From NCBI RefSeq assembly GCF_029382225.1, contig NZ_JARLTC010000004.1:1-64000 (forward strand): 64,000 nucleotides of DNA. Direction: 5' to 3'. Position 1 is the stretch's first letter, and every line of letters begins with the position of its first letter. The stretch is from Spongiactinospora sp. TRM90649. GTDB taxonomy: Bacteria; Actinomycetota; Actinomycetes; Streptosporangiales; Streptosporangiaceae. Under the pieces are notes generated by a model that was given only the letters and a program-made list of their open reading frames with translations, made no database searches and was not told where the DNA came from. The translations under genes and the position numbers were made by a program. Of this stretch, positions 17,035 to 28,294 are shown one piece after another.

Positions 17035-17035
<1 letters not shown>
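14471..17035 (-). CDS. pheT: Phenylalanyl-tRNA synthetase beta subunit
   Basis: Beta chain of the alpha2-beta2 PheRS, contributing tRNA binding and editing of misacylated Tyr-tRNA-Phe. It has 854 residues starting [15 protein letters not shown] at the ATG at 17035. Domains follow the family order: N-terminal EMAP/OB tRNA-binding region (roughly 40-150), B3/B4 editing region (about 210-370), B5 DNA-binding-like domain, and the C-terminal ferredoxin-fold anticodon-binding domain (last 95 residues, [15 protein letters not shown] onward). Its ATG overlaps the pheS stop by one base (TGATG). Confidence 0.97.
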
Positions 17036-18168
<1,133 letters not shown>

Positions 18169-18217
18169 CTAGTGCTTTCCACGGCGGAGCCCACCGGGAG
18201 GACGACCGCGCGTTCGC

Positions 18218-19300
18218 TCAGGCGAAGTCGGGCCTGCCGGTGGGCACGGTAAATCGGAACTCCGCCCCGCCCTCCGGGGCACGCTGCACGGTGATGGTGC
18301 CGCCGTGCGCCTCGACAAGGCCCTTGACGATGAACAGGCCGAGCCCGGTGCCGCCACGGCGGCGGCCCTGCCCCCGCCAGAACTGCCGGAACACGCGTGT
18401 GGCCAGCTCGGGCGCGATGCCCTCGCCCTGGTCCCTGACGGACACGGCCACTCCCCACTCGATCGGTTCCACGACTATTGTCACGGTACCGCGTCCGTGG
18501 CGCACAGCGTTTTCCAGGAGGTTCGCCAGGATCTGATCGATCTTGTCCTGGTCTAGCCACATCTCGGGGAGTTCGCCCTCGACGTGCAGCCGGAACCGGC
18601 CGTCACGCTCGCCCGCCGCCACCCGCCCGGCGATCAGCCTGCGGGCCCGCGCGGGGATGTCGACGATCTGCCGGTGCAGTTGCAGGCGGCCGGACTCGAT
18701 GCGCGAGACGTCGAGCAGCTCGGTGATCAGGCGGGTCACCCGGTCGGCGTCGGAGTTGACGGTCTCCAGCATGACGCGCTTCTGGTCGTCGGTGAAGCGC
18801 GCCCACTTGGCGAGCAGGGTGGCGGTGAAGCCCTTCACGCTGGTCAGCGGCGAGCGCAGCTCATGGGCGACGGTCGAGACCAGGTCGGCCCTGCTGCGCT
18901 CCAGGCGGGCGCGGGCGCCGGCGTCGCGCAGCGTGACCACCACCCGGACCACCTCGCCGCCGCGCTCCGGCTCGCGCACCAGCCGGGCGGCGAGGAGAAG
19001 TTCCTGGCCGCCGGGGACCTGGACGTAGCACTCGGGCTGGCGGGTGCGGACCCGCAGCCCGCCGCAGGGGTCGAGCCACTTCCACCACTCGCGCCCGTCG
19101 GGGTCTCTGAAGGGGAAGACGTCACGGATGTCGCTGCCGACCGCCGCCTCGGCCCGGACGCCGGTGAGCCGGGTGGCCGCCCGGTTGACGAGCAGGACCC
19201 GGCCCTCACGGTCGATGATGATCAGACCGTCCGGAAGCTCGTCGGCGGTGAACAGGCATGCCGCGTCAGGGTGCGGCGTATCGGTGTTCTCGCCCTGCAA
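18218..19300 (-). CDS. PAS-domain sensor histidine kinase (orphan)
   Basis: A 360-residue kinase without a clear membrane segment, so probably cytoplasmic. An N-terminal PAS domain spans about 15-130 (DGLIIIDREGRVLLVNRAA). The HisKA helix has H146 in AHELRSPLTS. The HATPase domain shows the N box (N260/N264 in ILANLLENA), G1 (DQGEGIA, 290-296) and G2 (GGTGLGLFI, 317-325). The start is TTG at 19300, preceded by AGGAGGCGGGG. No response regulator adjoins it. A PAS kinase next to pheS is also seen in Streptomyces as I recall. Signal unknown. Confidence 0.85.
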   Translation of the reverse strand: MQGENTDTPHPDAACLFTADELPDGLIIIDREGRVLLVNRAATRLTGVRAEAAVGSDIRDVFPFRDPDGREWWKWLDPCGGLRVRTRQPECYVQVPGGQELLLAARLVREPERGGEVVRVVVTLRDAGARARLERSRADLVSTVAHELRSPLTSVKGFTATLLAKWARFTDDQKRVMLETVNSDADRVTRLITELLDVSRIESGRLQLHRQIVDIPARARRLIAGRVAAGERDGRFRLHVEGELPEMWLDQDKIDQILANLLENAVRHGRGTVTIVVEPIEWGVAVSVRDQGEGIAPELATRVFRQFWRGQGRRRGGTGLGLFIVKGLVEAHGGTITVQRAPEGGAEFRFTVPTGRPDFA

Positions 19301-19361
19301 CGACCCCGCCTCCTCGACCTACAAGGCGACAATAGCGGGTTTCCCGGCCCCTACGGCAGCC

Positions 19362-20165
19362 TCACTTTTCCCTCTGAGCCCGGGCAGATGCGTACAAACA
19401 CACCGCTGCGGCGGTCGCGAGATTGAGGCTTTCCGCCTTTCCGTAGATAGGAACGCGGACCACCTCGTCCGCCGATCGGAGAATCTCCTCGGGAAGCCCC
19501 CACGCCTCATTGCCGAAAACCCATGCGGTGGGGCCCGAAAGGTCCACGTCGTCGAGCGTGCGTTCGCCGCTGCCGTCCGCGGCGAGCACGGTGAGGCCGC
19601 GCTCGCGCAGATGCCCCACGGCCCGCGCCACCGGCTCCCCCATCGCCACCGGGAGGTGGAACAGGCTCCCCGCGCTGGCTCGCACGCACTTGCCGTTGTA
19701 GGGGTCGACCGAGGCGTCGGTGAACACCACCGCGTCGGCTCCTGCCGCGTCGGCCGTGCGCAGCACGGTGCCCGCGTTGCCGGGGTCGCGCACGTGGGCC
19801 AGCACGGCGACCAGCCGGGTGTCGGCGCCCACGGCCTCGGCCAGCGGCACGTGCAGCAGCCTGCAGACCGCCAGCACTCCCTGCGGGGTCACGGTCTGGG
19901 CCAGCTCGGCCATGACCTCACCGCTGACCGGGTGGACGGGCACACCGGCGCGCGCCGCCTCCGTCACGATCTCGGCGTGCCGGGACTCGGCCTCCGCCGT
20001 GGCGTACAGCTCGACGGTGACGCCCTCCAGCCGCAGCGCCTCGCGAACCGCCTGCGGGCCCTCCGCGAGGAAGGCGCGGTCGCGTTCGCGGAAGGCGCGT
20101 TTGGCCAGGCGCCTGGCCGCCTTCACCTTCGGCGACCTGATGTTGGTCAGTTCCGGCCTGGCCAT
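19362..20165 (-). CDS. TrmH/SpoU-family rRNA (or tRNA) 2'-O-methyltransferase
   Basis: Predicted SAM-dependent ribose methyltransferase of the SPOUT class. The 267-residue protein has an N-terminal substrate-binding segment (SPKVKAARRLAKRAFRERD) and the SPOUT domain with HVRDPGNAGTVLRTADAAGADAV, GNEAWGL and the knot motif SLNLATAAAVCLY. The ATG at 20165 is favoured over the longer frame because AGGGGAG precedes it and homology starts there. Relatives at this locus include thiostrepton-resistance-type 23S methylases, but the target nucleotide cannot be told. It lies downstream of the rplT terminator. Confidence 0.87.
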   Translation of the reverse strand: MARPELTNIRSPKVKAARRLAKRAFRERDRAFLAEGPQAVREALRLEGVTVELYATAEAESRHAEIVTEAARAGVPVHPVSGEVMAELAQTVTPQGVLAVCRLLHVPLAEAVGADTRLVAVLAHVRDPGNAGTVLRTADAAGADAVVFTDASVDPYNGKCVRASAGSLFHLPVAMGEPVARAVGHLRERGLTVLAADGSGERTLDDVDLSGPTAWVFGNEAWGLPEEILRSADEVVRVPIYGKAESLNLATAAAVCLYASARAQREK

Positions 20166-20206
20166 CGTGCTCCCCTGGAACGAAACAGCGTGCTGAGCAC
20201 GCCTGC

Positions 20207-20238
20207 AAAAAAGAAACGCCGTGACCACATGGTCGCGG
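20207..20238 (-). terminator. infC-rpmI-rplT operon terminator
   Basis: On the minus strand CCGCGACCA pairs with TGGTCACGG (20238-20230 and 20227-20219, one mismatch). After ACGG-CG comes a T-run TTTCTTTTTT (20216-20207). It lies 59 nt beyond the rplT stop and is the clearest intrinsic terminator in the window. A second inverted repeat GGATCCT/AGGATCC lies just upstream of it. Confidence 0.8.
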
Positions 20239-20296
20239 GATCCTCAGACGATCAGGATCCGCGCGGACCGCGCGATCACGGCGGGCGGTGACGCTG

Positions 20297-20677
20297 TCAG
20301 GCGACCGGCGCGTTGACGTCGGCCGGCAGCGCCTTCCTGGCGGCCTCGACCAGGGTGGAGAACGTGGCGGCGTCGGTGACGGCCAGATCCGCGAGGATCT
20401 TGCGGTCGACCTCGATCCCGGCCAGCTTCAGACCCTGGATGAACCGGTTGTAGGTGATGCCGTTCTGCCGGGCCGCGGCGTTGATCCGCTGGATCCACAG
20501 CCGCCGGAACTGACCCTTGCGATCCTTGCGGTCGCGGTAGGCGTAGGTCATCGAGTGGAGCATCTGCTCCTTGGCCTTGCGGTACAGGCGCGACCGCTGG
20601 CCACGGTAACCACTCGCCCGTTCGAGAACGACCCGGCGCTTCTTCTTGGCGTTGAGCGCCCGCTTCACGCGTGCCAT
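20297..20677 (-). CDS. rplT: 50S ribosomal protein L20
   Basis: An early-assembly 23S-binding protein of the large subunit. It has 126 residues starting [15 protein letters not shown]. The basic N-terminal tail and the [20 protein letters not shown] block are diagnostic. The ATG at 20677 follows a GGGGAGATAGATAGCC leader. It closes the infC-rpmI-rplT operon, 26 nt after rpmI. In other bacteria L20 represses this operon by binding its mRNA; no such site has been established here. Confidence 0.97.
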   Translation of the reverse strand: MARVKRALNAKKKRRVVLERASGYRGQRSRLYRKAKEQMLHSMTYAYRDRKDRKGQFRRLWIQRINAAARQNGITYNRFIQGLKLAGIEVDRKILADLAVTDAATFSTLVEAARKALPADVNAPVA

Positions 20678-20703
20678 GGCTATCTATCTCCCCGGGGATT
20701 CGC

Positions 20704-20898
20704 TTACTTGGCGAGCAGCTTCTTGATCTTCTTGGTGTCCGCGGCGGACATGACCACATCAGGAGCGAGGCGGCGGGTCAGGGTGGACGGCTTGTGCTCG
20801 TTGTAGTGCGCACGGTTGGCCCGGCGACGGATGATCTTTCCGGATCCGGTCATCCGGAACCGCTTCTTGGCACCACTGTGCGTCTTCATCTTCGGCAT
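20704..20898 (-). CDS. rpmI: 50S ribosomal protein L35
   Basis: A small basic large-subunit protein of 64 residues, the standard length. [21 protein letters not shown] and [12 protein letters not shown] are family signatures. The ATG is at 20898, with GGGAGAGA about 9 nt upstream. It sits between infC (131-nt gap containing an 8-bp hairpin) and rplT (26-nt gap). Confidence 0.97.
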   Translation of the reverse strand: MPKMKTHSGAKKRFRMTGSGKIIRRRANRAHYNEHKPSTLTRRLAPDVVMSAADTKKIKKLLAK

Positions 20899-20971
20899 GG
20901 CAGCCGTCTCTCCCTCGTTCCTCGTGCCGTTGCCCCGGGCCGGTTACCCGAGTCAAGGGCATGCCTGACAT

Positions 20972-20990
20972 CGAGACCGTATCGGTCTCG
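20972..20990 (-). promoter_or_regulatory. Hairpin in the infC-rpmI intergenic region
   Basis: CGAGACCG (20972-20979) and CGGTCTCG (20983-20990) form a perfect 8-bp stem with a 3-nt loop, 40 nt after infC and 74 nt before rpmI. There is no U-run, so it is more likely an mRNA processing, stability or translational control element than a terminator. Confidence 0.4.
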
Positions 20991-21029
20991 GCTTGGCCCA
21001 TGGCCGGGGGCCTGCCGGATTACCGGCGG

Positions 21030-21623
21030 CTAACCCTCGTCAACGGCCTCGGTCGCCGTGTCGTCGTCGCGCCGGGCTTTGGCCGCCGCCTTCTCGGCCT
21101 TGGCCTCGGCCTTCTTCTTGTGCGGACCGATCACCATGATCATGTTACGGCCGTCCTGCTTCGGCTGCGACTCGACGAAGCCCAGCTCCGTCACGTCTTC
21201 GGCCAGCCGCCGCAGCAGCCGGGAGCCGAGCTCGGGCCGGGACTGCTCACGGCCCCTGAACATGATCGTGACCTTGACCTTGTCCCCGGCTTTGAGGAAG
21301 CGCACGACGTGACCCTTCTTGGTCTCGTAGTCGTGCGGGTCGATCTTCGGCCGGAGCTTGATCTCCTTGATGATCGTGTGCGCCTGGTTGCGACGCGCCT
21401 CGCGCGCCTTCATCGCGGACTCGTACTTGAACTTTCCGTAGTCCATGAGCTTGCACACAGGCGGCCGAGCGGTTGCCGCGACCTCCACCAGATCCAGGTC
21501 GGCCTCCTGGGCCAGCTTCAGCGCATCGTGGATGGAGACGATGCCGACCTGCTCACCGTTGGGACCGACGAGGCGAACCTCGGGGACGCGGATACGCTCG
21601 TTGATGCGGGGTTCGGCGCTGAT
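21030..21623 (-). CDS. infC: Translation initiation factor IF-3 (ATC start)
   Basis: Binds the 30S subunit, prevents 50S joining and checks start codon fidelity. It has 197 residues: N-domain [17 protein letters not shown], helical linker with many K/R, and C-domain ending in an acidic/lysine tail. Homology starts at ISAEPRIN; directly before it is a perfect AGGAGGT (21633-21627) followed by CCC and ATC (21623-21621), with no ATG, GTG or TTG at usable distance. ATC is therefore the likely initiator, as non-canonical starts are known for infC elsewhere and support IF3 autoregulation. A longer GTG-started frame from 21749 lacks homology. Confidence 0.93.
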   Translation of the reverse strand: MSAEPRINERIRVPEVRLVGPNGEQVGIVSIHDALKLAQEADLDLVEVAATARPPVCKLMDYGKFKYESAMKAREARRNQAHTIIKEIKLRPKIDPHDYETKKGHVVRFLKAGDKVKVTIMFRGREQSRPELGSRLLRRLAEDVTELGFVESQPKQDGRNMIMVIGPHKKKAEAKAEKAAAKARRDDDTATEAVDEG

Positions 21624-21716
21624 GGGACCTCCTAGGTTTACGATCCTCGGCCGCCTCCACAGGCGACCGCCACGTGCTCGATCGTGCCGGGGTCCAGGTC
21701 GCGTCGCCGACGACGC

Positions 21717-21746
21717 AAAATGCCCCGCACGTCGCGCATGCGGGGC
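21717..21746 (-). promoter_or_regulatory. Terminator-like attenuator in the infC leader
   Basis: On the leader RNA GCCCCGCA (21746-21739) pairs perfectly with TGCGGGGC (21729-21722) around a 9-nt loop. It is followed by ATTTTGCG (21721-21714), a short U-run. It lies about 95 nt upstream of the infC ribosome site, inside a 285-nt leader. Further hairpins lie upstream (GGCCGAAAGGCC and GGGCTCGAAAGGGCCC), and the latter could compete for GGGGCC pairing. Transcription attenuation is inferred. Confidence 0.5.
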
Positions 21747-21908
21747 CACCGGGCCCTTTCGAGCCCTCCGGAGCAGATATCCGGTGTGATCCTTGACCCG
21801 CCGGCCTTTCGGCCGATCAGGTGGGAGGAAGACCTCCGCTTGCGCATCCGGCAGGCACGCCGGACCGATCGAGTACTTACGTTACCACAACACGGCAGGC
21901 ACGCTGAA

Positions 21909-22751
21909 TCATCCCGCCGTACGCCGGGCCAGCTCCGCCTCGCCCGCCGCACGCATCGCCTCGACCGGGACGTCGGCCCGGCCGGTCATCAGCTCGACCT
22001 GGCGCACGGCCTGGTGCAGCAGCATGGCGAACCCGCTCACGACGGTGCCGCCCCCGGCGGCCACCGCGCCCGCGAGCACCGTGGGCCAGGGCGAGTAGAC
22101 CACGTCGAGCAGCGCGGGCACCCCGGCCAGCTCGCCGGCCAGCGGATCGGCCGCGCCGGAGGGCAGCGTGCTGATCACCAGCTCCGCGTCCACCGCGACG
22201 GAGAGCTTGTCGAAGGAGAGGACCGACAGCGCCATGCCCAGCCGTTCGGCCACCTGGATCGTCTCGCCCGCCCTGGCGGGGTCGCGCGCCACCAGGGTGG
22301 CCGCGCCCAGCCCGAGGTCGCGCAGCGCGGCCAGCGCCGAGGCCGCCGTGGCGCCGCCGCCCAGGATCGCCGCAGAGGCCGGCACGTGCACCCCGGACTC
22401 GATGAGCGCGGCCACGATGCCGTACACGTCGGTGTTGTCACCGTGCCTGCGCCCGTCGCGCAGCACCACCGTGTTCGCCCCGCCCACCTCCGCGGTCAGG
22501 TCGGTCGCGGTGTCGAGCAGCGGCAGCACGGCTCGCTTGAGCGGCATGGTCAGCGACAGCCCGGCCCACTCCGGGCCGAGGCCGGCCAGCAGCGCGGGCA
22601 GGGCGCCCTCGTCGCACTCGACGGCGTCGTAGCGCCAGCCGGTCAGGCCGAGCGCCTCATAGGCCGCGCGGTGCAGCACGGGTGAGAGCGAGTGCGCGAT
22701 CGGGGAGCCGAGCACGGCGGCCCGCGCGGCGGGGGGTCCCGGTGTCGTCAT
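21909..22751 (-). CDS. aroE: Shikimate dehydrogenase
   Basis: NADPH-linked reduction of 3-dehydroshikimate to shikimate in aromatic amino-acid synthesis. It has 280 residues. The substrate-binding SPIAHSLSPVLHRAAY is at 16-31, the catalytic lysine in LSLTMPLKR around residue 72, and the dinucleotide motif ILGGGATAASALAAL near 130. The ATG at 22751 overlaps the mltG stop as ATGA. The next leftward gene is infC; the aroC-aroK-aroB genes usually found near actinobacterial aroE are absent. Confidence 0.94.
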   Translation of the reverse strand: MTTPGPPAARAAVLGSPIAHSLSPVLHRAAYEALGLTGWRYDAVECDEGALPALLAGLGPEWAGLSLTMPLKRAVLPLLDTATDLTAEVGGANTVVLRDGRRHGDNTDVYGIVAALIESGVHVPASAAILGGGATAASALAALRDLGLGAATLVARDPARAGETIQVAERLGMALSVLSFDKLSVAVDAELVISTLPSGAADPLAGELAGVPALLDVVYSPWPTVLAGAVAAGGGTVVSGFAMLLHQAVRQVELMTGRADVPVEAMRAAGEAELARRTAG

Positions 22752-23899
22752 CCGCCCTTGTAGTTCCGTTCGAACTCGGCCTTGAACTGCAGGAACTCGT
22801 CATAGCTCGCGGTGTACTTGGTGATGCCCCGCTTGGGGTCGGTCGCCACGAAGTACAGCCAGGGGCCGTCGGCGGGGTTGAGCGTGGCCTCGATGGCGTG
22901 GTCGCCGGGGTTGCTGATCGGGCCCGGCGGCAGCCCGAGGTGCCGGTAGGTGTTGTACGGCGACTCGCTCTCCGTCTCGGCCATCGTGGCCATGATGCCG
23001 TACTTGTTCAGGGCGTACATGACGGTGCTGTCCATCTGCAGCTTCATCGGCGGCTTCTGGTTGAGCCGGTTGTAGATCACCCGGGCGATCTTCGGCATGT
23101 CGGCCGCGTTGCCCGCCTCGGCCTGGACGATGCTGGCGATGGTGAGCAACTGGTGCTGGGTGAGCTTCAGGTCCTTGGCGCCCTCGGCCATCCTGGCCTG
23201 TTCGGAGGCGGTGTTGTACCGGTCGACCATGGCCGAGAGGATCTCCGACGGGGTCATCTTGGGGGTGATCTCGTAGGTCGCCGGGAAGGCGTAGCCCTCC
23301 AGGCGTCCCTTGGCCGCCCTCGGCAGTTCCAGGCCCTTGGCCGCCGTCTGGAAGTCCTTCTCCGGCAGCTTCGTCTGCGCGGCCAGCTCCTTGATGATCT
23401 GGGAGACCCGCAGCCCCTCCCGGATGGTGACCTTGGCCAGCAGCCGCTTGGCCGGGTCGAGCAGGACCACGGCGTCCTTGGCCGCCATCCGCTTGCGCAT
23501 CTTGTACTCGCCGGGCTGGAGCGAGGCGCTCTTGCCCGCGGCGTCCACCGCGTTGGTGAACGCGCGGGCGCTGGCCACCACGCCCTGCTTCTCCAGCAGG
23601 TCGGCGATCTCGGCCGCGCTGGCGCCCTGGCGTACCTCCACCACGATCTCGCCGCTGCCCTGGCCGGTGAAGTCGTCGGGGACCATGGCGTCGCGCAGCC
23701 AGTGATAGCCGTAGTAGCCGCCGCCGCCGAAGATGCCCGCCAGGATGATGATGGCGAGCATCGGCGCGAGGAACCCGCCTCGGTTGCGCCTGCGCCTGCG
23801 TCGCCGCCCGCGCTTGCCGCGCCCCGATGACCGGCCACGACGCGGCCGGTCATCGCCGTCGTCGGTGCCGAGCAGGAAGTCCATGTCGAGATCGTTCAT
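22748..23899 (-). CDS. mltG: Endolytic murein transglycosylase MltG (YceG)
   Basis: A membrane-anchored lytic transglycosylase thought to end nascent peptidoglycan strands. It has 383 residues: an acidic then Arg-rich cytoplasmic tail (to about 42), one membrane helix (about 46-65), and a LysM-like plus YceG catalytic region. The presumed catalytic glutamate is in SIVQAEAGN, followed by ARVIYNRLNQ and QMDSTVMYAL. The ATG at 23899 is used; a TTG 15 nt upstream is possible, and neither has a well-placed ribosome site. A promoter at 23914-23942 would give an almost leaderless mRNA. Coupled to aroE. Confidence 0.9.
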   Translation of the reverse strand: MNDLDMDFLLGTDDGDDRPRRGRSSGRGKRGRRRRRRRNRGGFLAPMLAIIILAGIFGGGGYYGYHWLRDAMVPDDFTGQGSGEIVVEVRQGASAAEIADLLEKQGVVASARAFTNAVDAAGKSASLQPGEYKMRKRMAAKDAVVLLDPAKRLLAKVTIREGLRVSQIIKELAAQTKLPEKDFQTAAKGLELPRAAKGRLEGYAFPATYEITPKMTPSEILSAMVDRYNTASEQARMAEGAKDLKLTQHQLLTIASIVQAEAGNAADMPKIARVIYNRLNQKPPMKLQMDSTVMYALNKYGIMATMAETESESPYNTYRHLGLPPGPISNPGDHAIEATLNPADGPWLYFVATDPKRGITKYTASYDEFLQFKAEFERNYKGG

Positions 23900-24290
23900 A
23901 GATGCGCTGGCCAATCTCCCGTTACGGGCGGCCCGAAGTCAAGCGAATCCGCCGAACCGGTAGCGGACGCGAGCCGGCCCGTGAGGGCGCTCGGCCCGGC
24001 GATTCCGCTCGGCCGCCCCGATGGGATTGGGGGTATCCCTCGGGACATCAGGATGTCCCAAAGCATGTCGGCTCTACCCGGTATCTCACGAACTCGCTCT
24101 CTATGTCAGGGAATTTCGCGATTCTATGCTGCGGTCGGCGGGAACCGGACCCGGGCCGAGCGCCCTTGACCGGGTTTGCGGCCGTCACGATTGTGCCTTC
24201 CCCCGGAAATTTCCCGCAGGAACCGGCGATAGTCCATGGTTCGGAAAAGTGTTATGGACCACGGGTCTCACCCACGGCCGACAGGAAGCG
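23900..24290. other. 391-bp non-coding region between ruvX and mltG
   Basis: No protein or tRNA gene is supported. It contains the candidate mltG promoter, a perfect 8-bp palindrome with 2-nt centre (GGGACATC/GATGTCCC, 24042-24059) and a shorter palindrome GGAAATTTCC (24205-24214). It is more AT-rich than the flanking genes, especially 24060-24250. On the minus strand CTGACA...GATACC near 24076-24105 is a weak second promoter possibility. Confidence 0.5.
23914..23942 (-). promoter_or_regulatory. Candidate mltG-aroE promoter
   Basis: TTGACT (23942-23937), a 17-nt spacer and GGAGAT (23919-23914) on the minus strand would start transcription about 8 nt before the mltG ATG. The -35 is good, the -10 only fair. 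The very short leader agrees with the missing ribosome site. Confidence 0.35.
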
Positions 24291-24764
24291 TCAATTCGGG
24301 CCGCCCCCGGCGTCCGGGTCAACGGCCCTGCCGGGCGGGCGCCCGGTGTTGCGCTCGGAGTCGAGCGCGGCCTGCAGCAGCACCACGGCCGCGACCTGGT
24401 CGACCACGTCACGCTGGTTCCTGGCCCGCACCCCGCTCGCGCGCAGCCCCTGCTGCGCGGACACGGTGGTGAGCCGCTCGTCCAACAGCCGCACCGGCAC
24501 GGGGGCCAGCCGTACGGCCAGCCGCCGCGCGAACCCCACCGCCAGCTCGGCGGCCTTGCCCTGCTGCCCGGACAGCGAGGTCGGCAACCCAACCACGACC
24601 TCGATGACCTCGTACTCGGCCGCGATCGCGGCGAGGCGGGCCAGGTCGTCCTTGCCCCTGCGCACGGTCTCGACCGGGACGGCCAGCATTCCGGACGGAT
24701 CACTGCGCGCCACGCCGACCCGCACCGACCCCACGTCGACGCCGAGCCGCACGCCCCGCCTCAC
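24291..24764 (-). CDS. ruvX: RuvX/YqgF-family Holliday-junction resolvase or pre-16S rRNA nuclease
   Basis: An RNase H-fold nuclease; family members mature pre-16S rRNA and have been assigned Holliday junction resolution. It has 157 residues. It begins with the metal-binding [13 protein letters not shown], contains [14 protein letters not shown] and the conserved DERLTT motif, and ends [17 protein letters not shown]. The GTG at 24764 was chosen because GGGAG lies 6 nt upstream and homology starts there. It follows alaS by 94 nt, the usual alaS-ruvX-mltG-aroE order. Confidence 0.9.
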   Translation of the reverse strand: MRRGVRLGVDVGSVRVGVARSDPSGMLAVPVETVRRGKDDLARLAAIAAEYEVIEVVVGLPTSLSGQQGKAAELAVGFARRLAVRLAPVPVRLLDERLTTVSAQQGLRASGVRARNQRDVVDQVAAVVLLQAALDSERNTGRPPGRAVDPDAGGGPN

Positions 24765-24858
24765 CGGGCGCTCCCGGCGCGAACCCCCACACCGGCGGCC
24801 CGGCCGGCCGCGCATCCCACCGAGCCGCCCCCGCGGCTCATCACGTGGCGCGATTCGC

Positions 24859-27531
<2,673 letters not shown>

Positions 27532-27532
27532 C

Positions 27533-27793
27533 TCAGCGGCCGTCCTTCACATAGTGGTTTGTAGTGATATTTCCGTCGAAAGTGTCGAGGCCGTACTCGG
27601 CCCGCAGCTCCGACTCGCGTTTCGCCGCGGCCTCCAGCGCCTCGTCCGCGAACTCGCGGACCCCGGCCAGCAGGCCCGTCATCCGGCCCACCGCGCGGTT
27701 GGCCAGGTGGTCGGGCTGCAACGCGCGCAACCTGCGCATCACCCAGACCGCGGCGAACGCGCCGAGCGAGATGTAGAAGAGCCGGCGGATCAT
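27533..27793 (-). CDS. Small conserved actinobacterial protein (DUF6167-like)
   Basis: An 86-residue protein with an N-terminal hydrophobic segment (residues 5-19), then an amphipathic region ending in an alpha-helical [19 protein letters not shown] stretch. This is the arrangement of the DUF6167-type protein usually encoded between a DUF948 gene and alaS in actinobacteria. Function unknown. It overlaps the upstream DUF948 gene by ATGA and ends 1 nt before alaS, so all three appear translationally linked. Confidence 0.75.
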   Translation of the reverse strand: MIRRLFYISLGAFAAVWVMRRLRALQPDHLANRAVGRMTGLLAGVREFADEALEAAAKRESELRAEYGLDTFDGNITTNHYVKDGR

Positions 27794-28179
27794 CGGCGCC
27801 GCCCCGCGGTACGGGGCCGCCGATGGGGATCGCGGCGCGCGGAGGCGGCCCGGCGCACGCCGTGGCCGAACGCGGAGACCTTGATGAGGGGGCCGGTGAC
27901 CAGCGTGGAGGCGATGGCCGAGAGCCTGGCCAGGTGACCGCTGACCTGCTTGACGTCGAGGGCGATGACGTCGAGGGCGGCGAGCTGGCGGTTGGCCTCG
28001 CCCACCGTGACGTTGACGTCGTCGAGCAGCGGCACGACCCGCTCGCCCAGTTCGGCGACCATCTTGGTGGTCTCGGTCAGCAGCCGGGCGACCTTGACGA
28101 GCACCATGGCGAGGAAGCAGACCAGGATCGCCCAGAACATGGCGACGATCAGGCCCGCGACCTGTCCCGCGGTAAGCAT
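27790..28179 (-). CDS. DUF948 membrane/coiled-coil protein
   Basis: 129 residues: one N-terminal membrane helix (about 7-27, VAGLIVAMFWAILVCFLAMV), then a heptad-rich region (about 30-100) with repeated LLDDVNVTVGEANRQLAALD-like spacing, and an Arg-rich tail. DUF948 proteins are membrane-tethered and of unknown function; the coiled coil suggests self-association or scaffolding. It is the first gene of the DUF948-DUF6167-alaS unit, starting with ATG at 28179. Confidence 0.8.
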   Translation of the reverse strand: MLTAGQVAGLIVAMFWAILVCFLAMVLVKVARLLTETTKMVAELGERVVPLLDDVNVTVGEANRQLAALDVIALDVKQVSGHLARLSAIASTLVTGPLIKVSAFGHGVRRAASARRDPHRRPRTAGRRR

Positions 28180-28294
28180 GTGCGGCTCAATCCCCTCGTT
28201 GGTTACCCGGCTGACGGCGAGTGGAATGGGAAGACCCTATCGTGCCCGCGCCGCGGACCGTGGCTCGTCAGTCGATGGTACGGCTCCGGCCGCC

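Noticed and set aside
21638..21740. 33-codon Arg-rich frame in the infC leader ending at the infC ribosome site
   Set aside because: An ATG exists and the stop abuts AGGAGG, but there is no ribosome site before it and its start overlaps the terminator-like stem; not enough to call a leader peptide.
21624..21749. Longer infC start at GTG 21749
   Set aside because: The added residues have no family resemblance and the perfect ribosome site lies downstream, directly before ATC.
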